The notes beneath the pieces are model-generated. The model was not told where the DNA came from, searched no databases, and was given only the letters and a program-made list of their open reading frames with translations. A DNA stretch of 55,801 nucleotides from JAKFVC01 sp040386595 (GTDB lineage Bacteria; Planctomycetota; Planctomycetia; Planctomycetales; Planctomycetaceae), in contig JAZKFE010000250.1 of assembly GCA_040386595.1 (NCBI GenBank), positions 1-55,801 of the forward strand. The letters are read 5' to 3'. Shown here in pieces: positions 26,853 through 35,607 of this stretch. Every line of letters begins with the position of its first letter. Within the stretch, counting starts at the first letter, position 1. The translations under genes and the position numbers were made by a program.

Positions 26853-27659
26853 ATGTCGACCGAACATATTCAAGCTATTGACGTGCATGCTCACTACGGT
26901 CGTTACTTGCGGCGTGGAATGAGCGATGAAATCGCTGATTTTATGACTGGCGATGCGTCGGTTGTCGTCAAGCGGGCTCGGCGTGCCAATATTGTTCAGA
27001 CGATTGTGTCGCCGCTGGAAGCGTTGCTGCCACGTGGCGGGGCTGATCCTCTGCGAGGAAACGCGAATGCCGCGAAGATTGTGTCGGAGACCGACGGGCT
27101 GTTGCAGTATGTCGTCATCGATCCGCTGAAGCCGGCGACTTATGAGCAGGCGGCAGAAATGTTGCAGTTGCCGAAGTGTGTCGGCATTAAGATTCATCCC
27201 GAAGAACATCTCTATCCGATCGCGGAGCACTGTCAGAAAATCTTCGAATTTGCGGCCCGGCATCGGGCAGTGGTGCTCACGCACAGCAGTGAGAAGAATA
27301 GCCTCGCGGCCGATTTCGTCCCCTTCCTGAATAGCTTTCCGGAAGTCCGGCTGATCCTGGCGCACATCGGTTGCGGGTGGGACGGCGATATGACGCATCA
27401 GGTGCGTGCAATCCAGCAGTGCAAGCACCCGAATGTATTTGCCGATACCTCGAGTGCCCGCTCGGTGACACCTAAGCTGATTGAATGGGCCGTTAAGGAG
27501 GTTGGCGTGGATCGAGTTCTCTTCGGGACCGATACGCCGCTCTACGAGGCATCCATGCAGCGGATTCGCATTGATCATGCGAATCTTTCTGATCAAGAAA
27601 AACAGATGATCCTGCGTGATAACGCGATCAAGCTATTCGGGCTGAAGGATCTGAAGTAG
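26853..27659 (+). CDS. Amidohydrolase-related TIM-barrel hydrolase
   Basis: A 268-residue metal-dependent hydrolase of the amidohydrolase_2 type. The metal motif is IDVHAHYG (H12, H14); barrel strands carry VGIKIHPEEH, VVLTHSSEKN, LILAHIGCGW and DRVLFGTDTPLYE with the late Asp. Family members include decarboxylases and lactone hydrolases acting on carboxylates, so opening a sugar lactone is one possible job beside a sugar-acid dehydratase and aldolase. This is inference. The ATG at 26853 follows GAGGACGCG. It ends shortly before a repeat arm and a GntR-type palindrome. Confidence 0.85.
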   Translation: MSTEHIQAIDVHAHYGRYLRRGMSDEIADFMTGDASVVVKRARRANIVQTIVSPLEALLPRGGADPLRGNANAAKIVSETDGLLQYVVIDPLKPATYEQAAEMLQLPKCVGIKIHPEEHLYPIAEHCQKIFEFAARHRAVVLTHSSEKNSLAADFVPFLNSFPEVRLILAHIGCGWDGDMTHQVRAIQQCKHPNVFADTSSARSVTPKLIEWAVKEVGVDRVLFGTDTPLYEASMQRIRIDHANLSDQEKQMILRDNAIKLFGLKDLK

Positions 27660-27690
27660 CCCCAGGAATCGCCCTGGATTCGTGATTCGA

Positions 27691-27718
27691 GCGGTTCGGC
27701 AGGAGCCTCACCCTCCCA
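27691..27718. repeat. Single arm of the GGGAGGGTGAGGCTCC repeat
   Basis: Identical to the right arm at 17779-17806 over 28 bp (GCGGTTCGGCAGGAGCCTCA continuing to CCCTCCCA). No partner arm is seen nearby, so this is a solo copy. Confidence 0.85.
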
Positions 27719-27781
27719 AGAGATGTCGGCCGTTTTTAAAGTTTTCCAATTATCCAATTGCATCCGTTGATGAATCTGCTA

Positions 27782-27797
27782 AACTGGATAACCAGTT
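27782..27797. promoter_or_regulatory. Putative GntR operator 2 (AACTGGATAACCAGTT)
   Basis: Matches operator 1 at 15 of 16 positions and lies 58 bp before the ATG at 27856. It is preceded by CTGCTA, compared with CTGATA at operator 1. Confidence 0.65.
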
Positions 27798-27855
27798 GTG
27801 AGTGGAGCGTCCAGTTTTCGAGTTCCAACCTCGAATTGAGAGGGTTTCTTTATCT

Positions 27856-28740
27856 ATGGCCGACAGAATGAGTTACCGGATATGTGGTGTCGTCGGCTGG
27901 ATCCTGCTGTTGGGATTGCTGAGCGGGCCGGTGTTACGCGCCGATGATCCGGTTCCAGCTGTTAGCTTCTTGAAGACGACTGGCGGCATCCCGTTTGCGA
28001 TCCTCGGTGAGAAGCCGAAGGCCCCCGCACCGACGTTGTTGGTCTTCGGGGCCGATATGAGAAACACGCTGATCGGAGAGGACGTCAATCGCCTGGGGCG
28101 GCTACTGATTCCGCATGGGTATTTGTGTGTTTCGCTGGATCTTCCGTGTCATGGAACTGATACCCGTCCGGGGGAAAAGTCTGGTGATCTGGCGGGCTGG
28201 AAAACACGCGTCGTCAATGGCGAGAACATTGTGACTCCGTTTTGTGGGCAAACCACAGGCGTGTTGGATTACTTGGTCGCTGAGGGATACACCGATCCGG
28301 CGCAGGTAGCTGTTTCCGGGACATCTCGTGGCGGATTCTTCGCGTTTCATTGTGCGGCCGCCGACTCGCGGATTCAGCAAGTGATTGCGTTTGCTCCGGT
28401 TACCCATCTTCCGGCCCTGGCCGAGTTCGCCGGTGCCGAAACCAACCCGCTTGCGTTGTCGCTCTCACCGGTTCATGTGGCACATAAACTGGTCGGTAAA
28501 CCGCTGTGGATCGTCATTGGAAATCAGGATTTACGAGTCAGCACGGACGATTGTTTGGCGTTGGGTTTAGAAGTCATCAAGCTGTCGAAGGGTAAACGGA
28601 ATCCCATACCGGTCGAGTTGCGATTAGTGGGCACGATTGGCCACCGCTTGCACGCCGTGCCGACTCCGGAATTCGGCCAGCTGTGTGCCCCGCATGATGA
28701 AGCGGCGCGGTGGTTGCTCGGTCAAAGTTCGAAAAAATAA
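27856..28740 (+). CDS. Exported alpha/beta-hydrolase
   Basis: 294 residues with a signal peptide (WILLLGLLSGPVLRADD). The nucleophile elbow is GTSRGG with Ser157. A downstream Asp (IGNQDLRV) and His (TIGHRLHAV) complete a probable triad. SLDLPCHGTD marks an alpha/beta-hydrolase strand. Esterase, dienelactone-hydrolase or peptidase-like activity in the periplasm is possible. The ATG at 27856 gives a proper signal peptide; the longer frame from 27802 would bury it. A GntR-type palindrome lies 58 bp upstream, which ties it to the regulon. Confidence 0.85.
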   Translation: MADRMSYRICGVVGWILLLGLLSGPVLRADDPVPAVSFLKTTGGIPFAILGEKPKAPAPTLLVFGADMRNTLIGEDVNRLGRLLIPHGYLCVSLDLPCHGTDTRPGEKSGDLAGWKTRVVNGENIVTPFCGQTTGVLDYLVAEGYTDPAQVAVSGTSRGGFFAFHCAAADSRIQQVIAFAPVTHLPALAEFAGAETNPLALSLSPVHVAHKLVGKPLWIVIGNQDLRVSTDDCLALGLEVIKLSKGKRNPIPVELRLVGTIGHRLHAVPTPEFGQLCAPHDEAARWLLGQSSKK

Positions 28741-28848
28741 GCTTCAGCCGTACATTTGAAATCACGTGAGGTCAGAACTTAAGACAAAGTGCAGTGTGTC
28801 GATCAAAAATGTTTGCGGTTCCTGAGAGGTCCATCCGATATCTCTGCT

Positions 28849-28865
28849 ATACTGGATATCCAGAT
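28849..28865. promoter_or_regulatory. Putative GntR operator 3 (ATACTGGATATCCAGAT)
   Basis: The 13-bp core ACTGGATATCCAG equals that of operator 1. It lies about 73 bp before the DUF1501 start and overlaps TATACT, a possible -10 element, which would suit repression. Confidence 0.65.
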
Positions 28866-28938
28866 TCCAGTGAAACGCGGTTGATGTTGAGGTCCCGTTG
28901 ATTCGCCGGAAGTTTCGAAGAAGGGGAGTTGCCTTACC

Positions 28939-30384
28939 ATGTTGAACATTCTCGGCCGATCGCAAAGGGTGTGCAGTGGTCTATCGCGACGTGAGCTGAT
29001 GCAAATCGGTGGGGCAGGTCTGCTCGGGGCCTCGCTGCCGAAGCTGTTGGCCTCGGAGAAGGGACGATCTGAAGCTGCAGCTCCCCCACGAGCCAAAGCG
29101 GTGATCTTCCTCTATCTGTTCGGCGGGCCCAGCCAGCTGGTTTCCTTCGACATGAAGCCCGATGCCCCCAGTACGATTCGCGGGCCGTACCAGCCGATCA
29201 CGGCTCGGACCTCGGATCTGCGAATCTGTGAGCATCTGCCGCGCGTGGCGCAGGTGTCGGATCAGTTTTGCGTGATTCGGACGATGAGCCATACGCACAA
29301 CGATCACAATGCGGCCCATCTGATTCAAACCGGCCATCCGTGGCCCCGCGTGGCGGCGAATGGTCAGGACGTGAACGCGTCGGAGAAAGATTGGCCCTGT
29401 ATGGGGTCGGTGGTGGAGTATCTCGATCAACGAGCCGCCGGTAGCCAATTGGCACCTTTTCCGAGCTATTGTTTCCTCCCGTTTCGTCTGGGAAAACTTC
29501 AAGGTTACGATCGCACCGGGCAATATGCCGGTTGGCTGGGACGAGCCTATAACGGCTTGGCCAGCGACATCCGCAACCGCTTTCGGTCGGACAATCCGTA
29601 CCTGCGTGAGTGTACCGACGCTGAGCTCGACTTCCGCATCCAGGGGCTCGTTTCAGAGACTGAAGTCCCGCTGGACCGGCTCAATCGTCGTGCCGGTCTG
29701 TTGGATCAATTCGATGACTGGCGGCGTGGCATTGATGAGTCGTCGCGGTTGCAGGCTTACAATGGAATCCGCGAGCAAGCACTCGCCTTGCTGACGTCTG
29801 ACAAGATCCGTACGGCACTCGATATTCGTCGCGAGCCGGCCAAAGTGCGTGATCGTTTTGGTCGCCACCTGTTCGGCCAATCGACGTTAATGGCTCGTCG
29901 TATGATTGAAGCGGGAGCCCGCTTTGTTACGGTGTGCTGGGATGGAGCGACCGGCACCGATGGTTGGGATACCCATTTCAATGGACCTGATCTCGGCAAG
30001 CATTTGCTACCCAAATTTGATCAGACCTATTCCGCATTGCTGGAAGATCTGACCGAACGGGGCCTGCTGCAGGACACCTTAGTGGTGTGCCTGGGGGAAA
30101 TGGGCCGGACTCCTCGAGCCACCACGGCCACGTGGGGCCGTGATCATTGGAGCTTCTGTTTCCCCGCGTTGATCGCGGGTGCCGGAGTTCGTGGCGGCAC
30201 TATCATTGGCCGTTCCGATAAAGATGCGGCTTACCCCCTGGAGCGTCGCGTTACGCCGCAGGACTTGGCCCGCACGATCTATCAATCGATGGGCATTTCG
30301 GATCACGAATTGGTGTACGACACCTTGGGCCGTCCGCTGCCGGTCATGGATGATGGCCAACCGATTTCGGAACTCTTTGCCTGA
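28939..30384 (+). CDS. DUF1501 protein, Tat-type signal
   Basis: 481 residues. The N-terminus has a twin-arginine-like motif (SRRELMQIGGAGLLGAS; Arg17-Arg18). The family features are FLYLFGGPSQLVSFDMKP, MSHTHNDHNAAHLIQTGHP, LGEMGRTPRATT and a C-terminal YDTLGRPLPVMDDG. DUF1501 proteins belong to the alkaline-phosphatase-like/sulfatase-related fold and in planctomycetes are usually paired with DUF1549/DUF1553 cytochromes. No such partner is next to this one. The GntR-type palindrome upstream suggests co-control with the sugar-acid genes. A VCBS protein follows 177 bp downstream. Confidence 0.94.
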   Translation: MLNILGRSQRVCSGLSRRELMQIGGAGLLGASLPKLLASEKGRSEAAAPPRAKAVIFLYLFGGPSQLVSFDMKPDAPSTIRGPYQPITARTSDLRICEHLPRVAQVSDQFCVIRTMSHTHNDHNAAHLIQTGHPWPRVAANGQDVNASEKDWPCMGSVVEYLDQRAAGSQLAPFPSYCFLPFRLGKLQGYDRTGQYAGWLGRAYNGLASDIRNRFRSDNPYLRECTDAELDFRIQGLVSETEVPLDRLNRRAGLLDQFDDWRRGIDESSRLQAYNGIREQALALLTSDKIRTALDIRREPAKVRDRFGRHLFGQSTLMARRMIEAGARFVTVCWDGATGTDGWDTHFNGPDLGKHLLPKFDQTYSALLEDLTERGLLQDTLVVCLGEMGRTPRATTATWGRDHWSFCFPALIAGAGVRGGTIIGRSDKDAAYPLERRVTPQDLARTIYQSMGISDHELVYDTLGRPLPVMDDGQPISELFA

Positions 30385-30561
30385 AATTTGCCTACCCATC
30401 CTTGCCGCCGTCGCCTTGGAGTGACGGCGGTTGGATGTCTTTCGCTCGCCTTTCCCGGAATGTGCACTTCACGCCTGAAGTGTGTCTGGTTTGCCACGTC
30501 GATGGGTGGCGAACGGATCGCGACATCACTCCCGGACTTATCATCCTTGAAGGAACCGTTC

Positions 30562-31833
30562 ATGACTCCCAGGACTTGGATCATTCGGGCCTCAGGCCTG
30601 CTGGCTATCGCGGGGTGTTGCTGTTTCTTCCCTGCCGGACTGTGGTCGACCGAGCCGGCTGCCACCACACTCACGAGTGGAGGCTTACAGTTCGAAGAGC
30701 GGTTGGTGTGGGGGGATGGAAAATATGTTTATGGTATTACCGCTACAGACATTGATGCCGACGGCGATCTCGATTTGACGACCGCGGGCGTGCACAGTGA
30801 CATGTTGCTGTGGCATGAAAATGACGGGAAAGGAAATCTGAAAAGTCATCGCATCTGCCAGGACGAACCAGGGTACTTGGAACGTCACGATCTGGGGGAT
30901 CTCAATGGTGACGGAAAGCTTGATCTGGTGATGGTCAAGAATAAGATTGGCCATTTGTTGTGGTATGAAAACAGCGGCACGCCAGCGGATGGCAAGCTCT
31001 GGAAGCGGCATGTGATTTCGACCGATTTCATGCGGGCCTATGATGTGGATCTGGCTGATTTGGATGGGGACGGCGATCTGGATGTGGCGGCCTCGGCGTA
31101 TACCGGGGATTGCTTTTCCTGGTTCGAAAATCCCGGTCTCGACAAGGTGACCGAGGTTTGGCAGCAACATCAGTTTGATAAAGGTTCTGATATCGCGAAT
31201 ACGCGGACGATTGCGGCTGTGGATATTAACCGGGACGGCAAGCTCGATCTGCTCGGAACAGGCACTTTCGGTCATCACACCGTGTGGTATGAAAACACCG
31301 GCGAGCCAGGGGTGAAGCGATTTCGACGGCACCTCATCGATAATAAAACTTTAGTTCCCACTCATGGGCATCCGGTTGATATGGATGGTGACGGCGACGT
31401 GGATGTGATCATGGCGTTCGGCATGCGTGGTGCCACATCGCAGGAGAATTCACATCAAGTCGCCTGGTACGAAAATGTGGGAGAGAAGGGGACCGGCAGT
31501 GAGTGGAAGAAGCACTTGATCGGCAAGCTGACCTTTGGGTTTGAGGCCGTTACCGGAGACCTGGATGGCGACGGTGATCTCGATGTGATCGCCACGGGTT
31601 GCTCGGGGGGCCAGCCCGGCGTCGGGGAGCTTTGCTGGTTTGAGAATACTGGCAAGGTGACCGGTGAATGGAAGAAACACGCACTCAAGTCCTATCCGGC
31701 GGCAGCTCAAGTCATCGTGATGGATCTCGATCATGACGGGAAGTTAGACATCGCTGCGTGTTCCGAAGCGGGGACTTGCTATTGGTGGCGAAATTTGGGA
31801 TCAGGGGCGAGTGCCAAAGTGAGTCTCAAGTGA
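30562..31833 (+). CDS. Secreted VCBS/FG-GAP repeat protein
   Basis: 423 residues with an N-terminal signal (IIRASGLLAIAGCCC). At least six repeats with the calcium-binding pattern D.D.DGDLD follow (DIDADGDLDLTT, DLNGDGKLDLVM, DLDGDGDLDVAA, DINRDGKLDLLG, DMDGDGDVDVIM, DLDGDGDLDVIA), each with a nearby WYEN. They form a beta-propeller that binds Ca2+ and possibly polymers. I take the ATG at 30562, preceded by AAGGAA at a good distance; the frame from 30388 has no signal near its start. It is a paralogue of the C-terminal half of the next gene. Confidence 0.9.
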   Translation: MTPRTWIIRASGLLAIAGCCCFFPAGLWSTEPAATTLTSGGLQFEERLVWGDGKYVYGITATDIDADGDLDLTTAGVHSDMLLWHENDGKGNLKSHRICQDEPGYLERHDLGDLNGDGKLDLVMVKNKIGHLLWYENSGTPADGKLWKRHVISTDFMRAYDVDLADLDGDGDLDVAASAYTGDCFSWFENPGLDKVTEVWQQHQFDKGSDIANTRTIAAVDINRDGKLDLLGTGTFGHHTVWYENTGEPGVKRFRRHLIDNKTLVPTHGHPVDMDGDGDVDVIMAFGMRGATSQENSHQVAWYENVGEKGTGSEWKKHLIGKLTFGFEAVTGDLDGDGDLDVIATGCSGGQPGVGELCWFENTGKVTGEWKKHALKSYPAAAQVIVMDLDHDGKLDIAACSEAGTCYWWRNLGSGASAKVSLK

Positions 31834-31929
31834 CGCACCCTTGCCAAGCCTGCTGCCGCAGCATTAGAAATCATGCTGTGCGGATGTCGTGATTCCCAAC
31901 GACGCTCAAGGAATTTCAGGAGACGACAA

Positions 31930-34308
31930 ATGAGTTCTACACCTACGAGGCGATTGTTTGTCGGGATTCTGTGCCCGTTGTTGGCGATCGGTTTCGCTAC
32001 GCTACGGTCGGCGATGGCGGACGCGGAAGAACCTGCGAAGCCGGTCTGGAAATACAGCCCTGAGGCCATGCGACCGTTCTGGCAGGGGACCGTCATGGAG
32101 GGCGAGTCGGTGCTCTTTATTAAGGATCCGCAGACAGGTATTACGCGAGCGTCCGTGCTGTTTCCCGTGCAGGAAGTGTTAGCCGTGAGGAACTCGGTCG
32201 GCGATATCACTTATGAGAACGGTCGCGATTATGTCTGGAAGGCTGACTCGCGAGAGTTTGTGTTGCCGGTTGGTTCACGAATTGTATCGCGGACACTGGC
32301 TGAACTGCGGCGGCCGGCGAAGACGCAGAAGTATGAGCTAACCCATCGCGACGGCAATGGAGAAATCTTCTTCGGTTCACGGCTGGAGTATGCCGAGATG
32401 CAGACCTGCATCACTTACACTCACGCACCTGATCTATGGAAAGCGCCCGTACCCAAGTTCGATCCCGAGGTTTTGCCGAAGTCTGTTCATAAATTACTGA
32501 ACAAGCAGCCGTTGTCGATCGTGCTGGTAGGGGACAGTATTTCTGCCGGATGCAATGCGTCGGGTTGGGCCGATGGGGCTCCCTATCAACCGCAATTTTC
32601 CGAGCTGCTGCGGCAACATCTCGAAGTGCGGTATCGAGGCAAAGTTACCCTGGCGAATCCTTCGAAGGGGGGGACGGATTCCAAATGGGTCTTAGGAGCC
32701 ATCGACAAGGTGATTGAGCCCAAGCCCGACCTGGTGATTATTGCATTTGGAATGAACGATTCGGCGGGGCGGCCTGCGGCTGACTATCAAGCCAATACGA
32801 AGGCGATCATGGAGAAGGTCCGTGAGCAACGGCCCGATTGTGAGTTCATCCTGGTGGCCTCGATGCTGGGCAATAAGGATTGGATTCGGTTGCAGCAGGA
32901 ATTGTTCCCGGCGTATCGCGATGCCTTGGCGGAGCTGCGCGGTCCGGGTGTGGCGCTGGCCGATCTAACATCCATCTGGGCGGGCTTTCTGGAGCATAAA
33001 AAAGATTGGGATCAGTCAGGAAACGGTGTGAATCATCCGAATGATTTTGGTCACCGAGTTTATGCTCAGGTGTTGGCCACGTTGCTCGATGCGAAGGGCG
33101 AGCCGTCGGCGAAATCGGCCGCAGCGGCCACCATTCAAGCGGGACCATTGGAGTTTGCCGAAGAACGGTTGCTCGGAAATTATACGTACTCGTATGCGTG
33201 TGCCGCGGCTGACATGGATGGTGATGGAGACCTTGATCTCACCACTGCTGACGCCGAGCCCAACAGCAATCTGTATTTGTTGCTGAATGATGGCAAGGGG
33301 CACTTCAAGCACTCGTTCATTCAAAAATATGCTGCGGAAGAAGACCAGCCGATCCGCTTGGAACGACATGCTATCGGCGACATCAATCGCGATGGCCGGC
33401 CGGATGTGGTGATTGTTGATAACTTGAAATGGGACGTTCGCTGGTTCCAAAATCCCGGACCAGAGGGGATCGCGAATCCATGGAAGGTCCACCGAGTTTC
33501 GACACCGCAGGGGATCCCGGGAGCTTACGACGTCGCGTTGAGCGATCTGGATGGCGACGGGGATCTGGATGTTGCCGCCTCCAGCTGGGTGCATGGCAAC
33601 CGCTTCGATTGGTTCGAGAATGTTGGTAGCCCTGGCTCGGGCGAGTCGTGGGTGCGGCATGAGATTGAGGGGATGGTTCCGGAGACTCGTACAATTGCCG
33701 TGGCTGACTTCAATCGCGATGGGAAGCCGGACTTGCTGGGGACTGCACGGGCGGGGAATCAAATTGCCTGGTATGCGAATTCGGGCAAACCGGCTACCGA
33801 ATCGTGGAAGAAAACGGTTGTCGATGGCACGACACTCGCCCCAACGCATGGGCACCCTGTTGATCTGGATGGGGACGGAGACCTGGACGTGTTGATGGCG
33901 TTTGGACTTGTGGCTGCTGTTGGAAATGATGCTTCCACATCGCATCAGGTTGCCTGGTATGAGAATGTTGGAAAACCTGGGTTGGGGGCGGAGTGGAAGA
34001 AGCATCAGATCGGTACGAATTTCCCGCAGGGATTCGAAGCAGTGGCGGGGGACCTGGATGGTGACGGCGACCAGGATGTCGTCGCGACCAGCTGGACGGG
34101 GGCGGGCCAGATTGCCTGGTTCGAGAATACCGGCGATCCAACCACCGGCTGGAAGCAGCACTCGTTAAAAGCCAACTGGCCGAACGCGGTCACGGTGATT
34201 GTCACGGACCTCGATCAAGACGGCCGGCTGGATATTGTGGCGTGTGCCGAACGCGGGGCGAACGAGTTACGCTGGTGGCGCAATGTGCGGCCAGTTCCTG
34301 CCAAGTAG
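31930..34308 (+). CDS. SGNH-hydrolase/VCBS-propeller fusion, secreted
   Basis: 792 residues. After the signal peptide comes a beta-rich domain (about 35-165). An SGNH esterase domain follows: block I VLVGDSISAG (S203), FGMNDS (block III, 273-278) and VNHPNDFGHRVYAQ with D372/H375. Residues of about 415-792 are VCBS repeats (DMDGDGDLDLTT and others) very close to the preceding gene. SGNH enzymes remove acetyl or other acyl groups from carbohydrates, so deacetylation of a polysaccharide substrate is likely; the propeller may bind it. The ATG at 31930 has AGGAG upstream. The arrangement suggests tandem duplication plus domain gain. Confidence 0.9.
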   Translation: MSSTPTRRLFVGILCPLLAIGFATLRSAMADAEEPAKPVWKYSPEAMRPFWQGTVMEGESVLFIKDPQTGITRASVLFPVQEVLAVRNSVGDITYENGRDYVWKADSREFVLPVGSRIVSRTLAELRRPAKTQKYELTHRDGNGEIFFGSRLEYAEMQTCITYTHAPDLWKAPVPKFDPEVLPKSVHKLLNKQPLSIVLVGDSISAGCNASGWADGAPYQPQFSELLRQHLEVRYRGKVTLANPSKGGTDSKWVLGAIDKVIEPKPDLVIIAFGMNDSAGRPAADYQANTKAIMEKVREQRPDCEFILVASMLGNKDWIRLQQELFPAYRDALAELRGPGVALADLTSIWAGFLEHKKDWDQSGNGVNHPNDFGHRVYAQVLATLLDAKGEPSAKSAAAATIQAGPLEFAEERLLGNYTYSYACAAADMDGDGDLDLTTADAEPNSNLYLLLNDGKGHFKHSFIQKYAAEEDQPIRLERHAIGDINRDGRPDVVIVDNLKWDVRWFQNPGPEGIANPWKVHRVSTPQGIPGAYDVALSDLDGDGDLDVAASSWVHGNRFDWFENVGSPGSGESWVRHEIEGMVPETRTIAVADFNRDGKPDLLGTARAGNQIAWYANSGKPATESWKKTVVDGTTLAPTHGHPVDLDGDGDLDVLMAFGLVAAVGNDASTSHQVAWYENVGKPGLGAEWKKHQIGTNFPQGFEAVAGDLDGDGDQDVVATSWTGAGQIAWFENTGDPTTGWKQHSLKANWPNAVTVIVTDLDQDGRLDIVACAERGANELRWWRNVRPVPAK

Positions 34309-34319
34309 TTGTGTCGCGA

Positions 34320-34355
34320 GCCGCCAGACTCCTGAATAAACATCGATCTGGCGGC
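34320..34355 (+). terminator. Stem-loop after the VCBS genes
   Basis: GCCGCCAGA pairs with TCTGGCGGC across an 18-nt loop and is followed by AGATTTCTT. It sits 12 bp past the SGNH/VCBS stop; the T run is weak. Confidence 0.5.
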
Positions 34356-34383
34356 AGATTTCTTCCCCAGCTACGATGACATC

Positions 34384-34917
34384 ATGATGAGTGATGTTCC
34401 GCCCGATAAGAGTGCCCCTGCTGATCGATCTTGGCTGCCCCGAACTGTTTTTGGTTCTGCGGCCGTGTATTTGGGGGCGTTGATTCTATTGATCGCCATC
34501 TGCGAGGAAGCCAGCAGTAGCCTGCCCGCTTTGCCGCGATTCTGGTATGTCCATCGACCGGTGTTGATCGGTCTGGGGATTCTGATGATTCCTGTGGGTG
34601 TGGCTGTACAGGCCGGACGCCCGAGTGTCGAAAAACGTTGGAAGCCCGCGCTCGCTGGAAGGCGATTTCGTGAGGTCCGAGTTTATTCGCGCGAAGGGTG
34701 TCATCTGTGCGATGAGGCCGTCGAGATCTTGTGGAGTTCGCTCTATCGCCCCTACTTGCCCGTGCCGGAAGTGATTGATATTGATGAAGATCCGGAATTG
34801 CGAGCTCAATTTGATGTGCTCGTGCCGGTGGTCGAATTTGACGGCGAAATTCGCTTCAAAGGTCGTGTCGACGAGAATTTGCTGCGGCGTTTGATTGAAG
34901 GAACTTCACCACTGTAA
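34384..34917 (+). CDS. Two-TM membrane protein with thioredoxin/glutaredoxin-like domain
   Basis: Hydrophobic segments SAAVYLGALILLIAIC and PVLIGLGILMIPVGVAV are followed by a cytoplasmic-type domain with REGCHLCDEAVEIL, a CxxC glutaredoxin motif, and VIDIDEDPELRAQFDVLVPV, the cis-Pro region. This is the glutaredoxin-like DUF836 pattern. A thiol-disulfide role at the membrane is plausible. ATG pairs occur at 34384 and 34387. Confidence 0.8.
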   Translation: MMSDVPPDKSAPADRSWLPRTVFGSAAVYLGALILLIAICEEASSSLPALPRFWYVHRPVLIGLGILMIPVGVAVQAGRPSVEKRWKPALAGRRFREVRVYSREGCHLCDEAVEILWSSLYRPYLPVPEVIDIDEDPELRAQFDVLVPVVEFDGEIRFKGRVDENLLRRLIEGTSPL

Positions 34918-35206
34918 TGCAATCTTTTCAAAAACGATCGCGGTCGCTTGAAGGCTGAAGATCAAATGTGGGTTGAGGTAAGAGCTGGGGTTCAGGTAGT
35001 TATTGTTAGCGAATAGCGATAAATTAGAGAAAACATCGGTCGTTACTTGTTTGAATCCTGCGGGATTGGTACATAATTAGCTTCGGCAAATTCTCGAGGG
35101 GTGGGCGATGGTCGTTTGCCTCGACAGATGAGAACCAGCCGGTTTGATGGTGTCGCCTCCTCAACATTGCGCACCAGTTAATTTTCAGATGTATGGAGGA
35201 TGGATC

Positions 35207-35572
35207 GTGCGAATTGCATTAAGTTTGGGGTTGGCGGTTCTGTTCTTGGCCGCCAGTATCGCCGGGGCTGCTGATGACAAGCCCAAGTACACGACCAAAG
35301 AAGTCATGAAACTGGCTCATGGTAAAGAAAAGCTGCTGAATAAAGTCGTGGAAGGCAAGGCCTCCGACGAAGAGAAGAAAAAGCTCCTCGAACTCTACGA
35401 AGAGATGGGCAAGAACAAGCCGAAACCGGGCAAGGGCGACGCCGAAACCTGGAAGAAGCTGAATGATGCCATCATCACTGCGGCTAAGGACGTGGTTGAA
35501 GGCAAAGAAGGTTCGGCCGATGCATTGAAGAAGGCCACCAAGTGCGGCGACTGCCACTCGGCATTCAAATAA
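35207..35572 (+). CDS. Small exported c-type cytochrome, C-terminal CxxCH (paralogue)
   Basis: 121 residues from a GTG start preceded by GGAGGA at 6-bp spacing, the best ribosome-binding site in the window. The signal peptide is IALSLGLAVLFLAASIAGA, cut before ADD. A helical, Lys/Glu-rich body ends in ATKCGDCHSAF, with haem attachment at C113/C116/H117. The plan equals that of the gene at 8195-8572 (K.VEGKAS..E/D.KKL.ELYEE.), so they are paralogues. A hairpin terminator lies just downstream. The ATG at 35189 is a weaker start. Confidence 0.88.
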   Translation: MRIALSLGLAVLFLAASIAGAADDKPKYTTKEVMKLAHGKEKLLNKVVEGKASDEEKKKLLELYEEMGKNKPKPGKGDAETWKKLNDAIITAAKDVVEGKEGSADALKKATKCGDCHSAFK

Positions 35573-35607
35573 CAGTTGCTTGCAGCGTGACAACATAAAA
35601 TCAATTG

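Noticed and set aside
33016..34161. Long 381-codon open frame on the minus strand across the VCBS region
   Set aside because: It is antisense to an intact VCBS/SGNH gene with clear motifs, and its own product shows no domain or signal. Repeated GAT/GGT codons of VCBS repeats open the reverse frame by composition.
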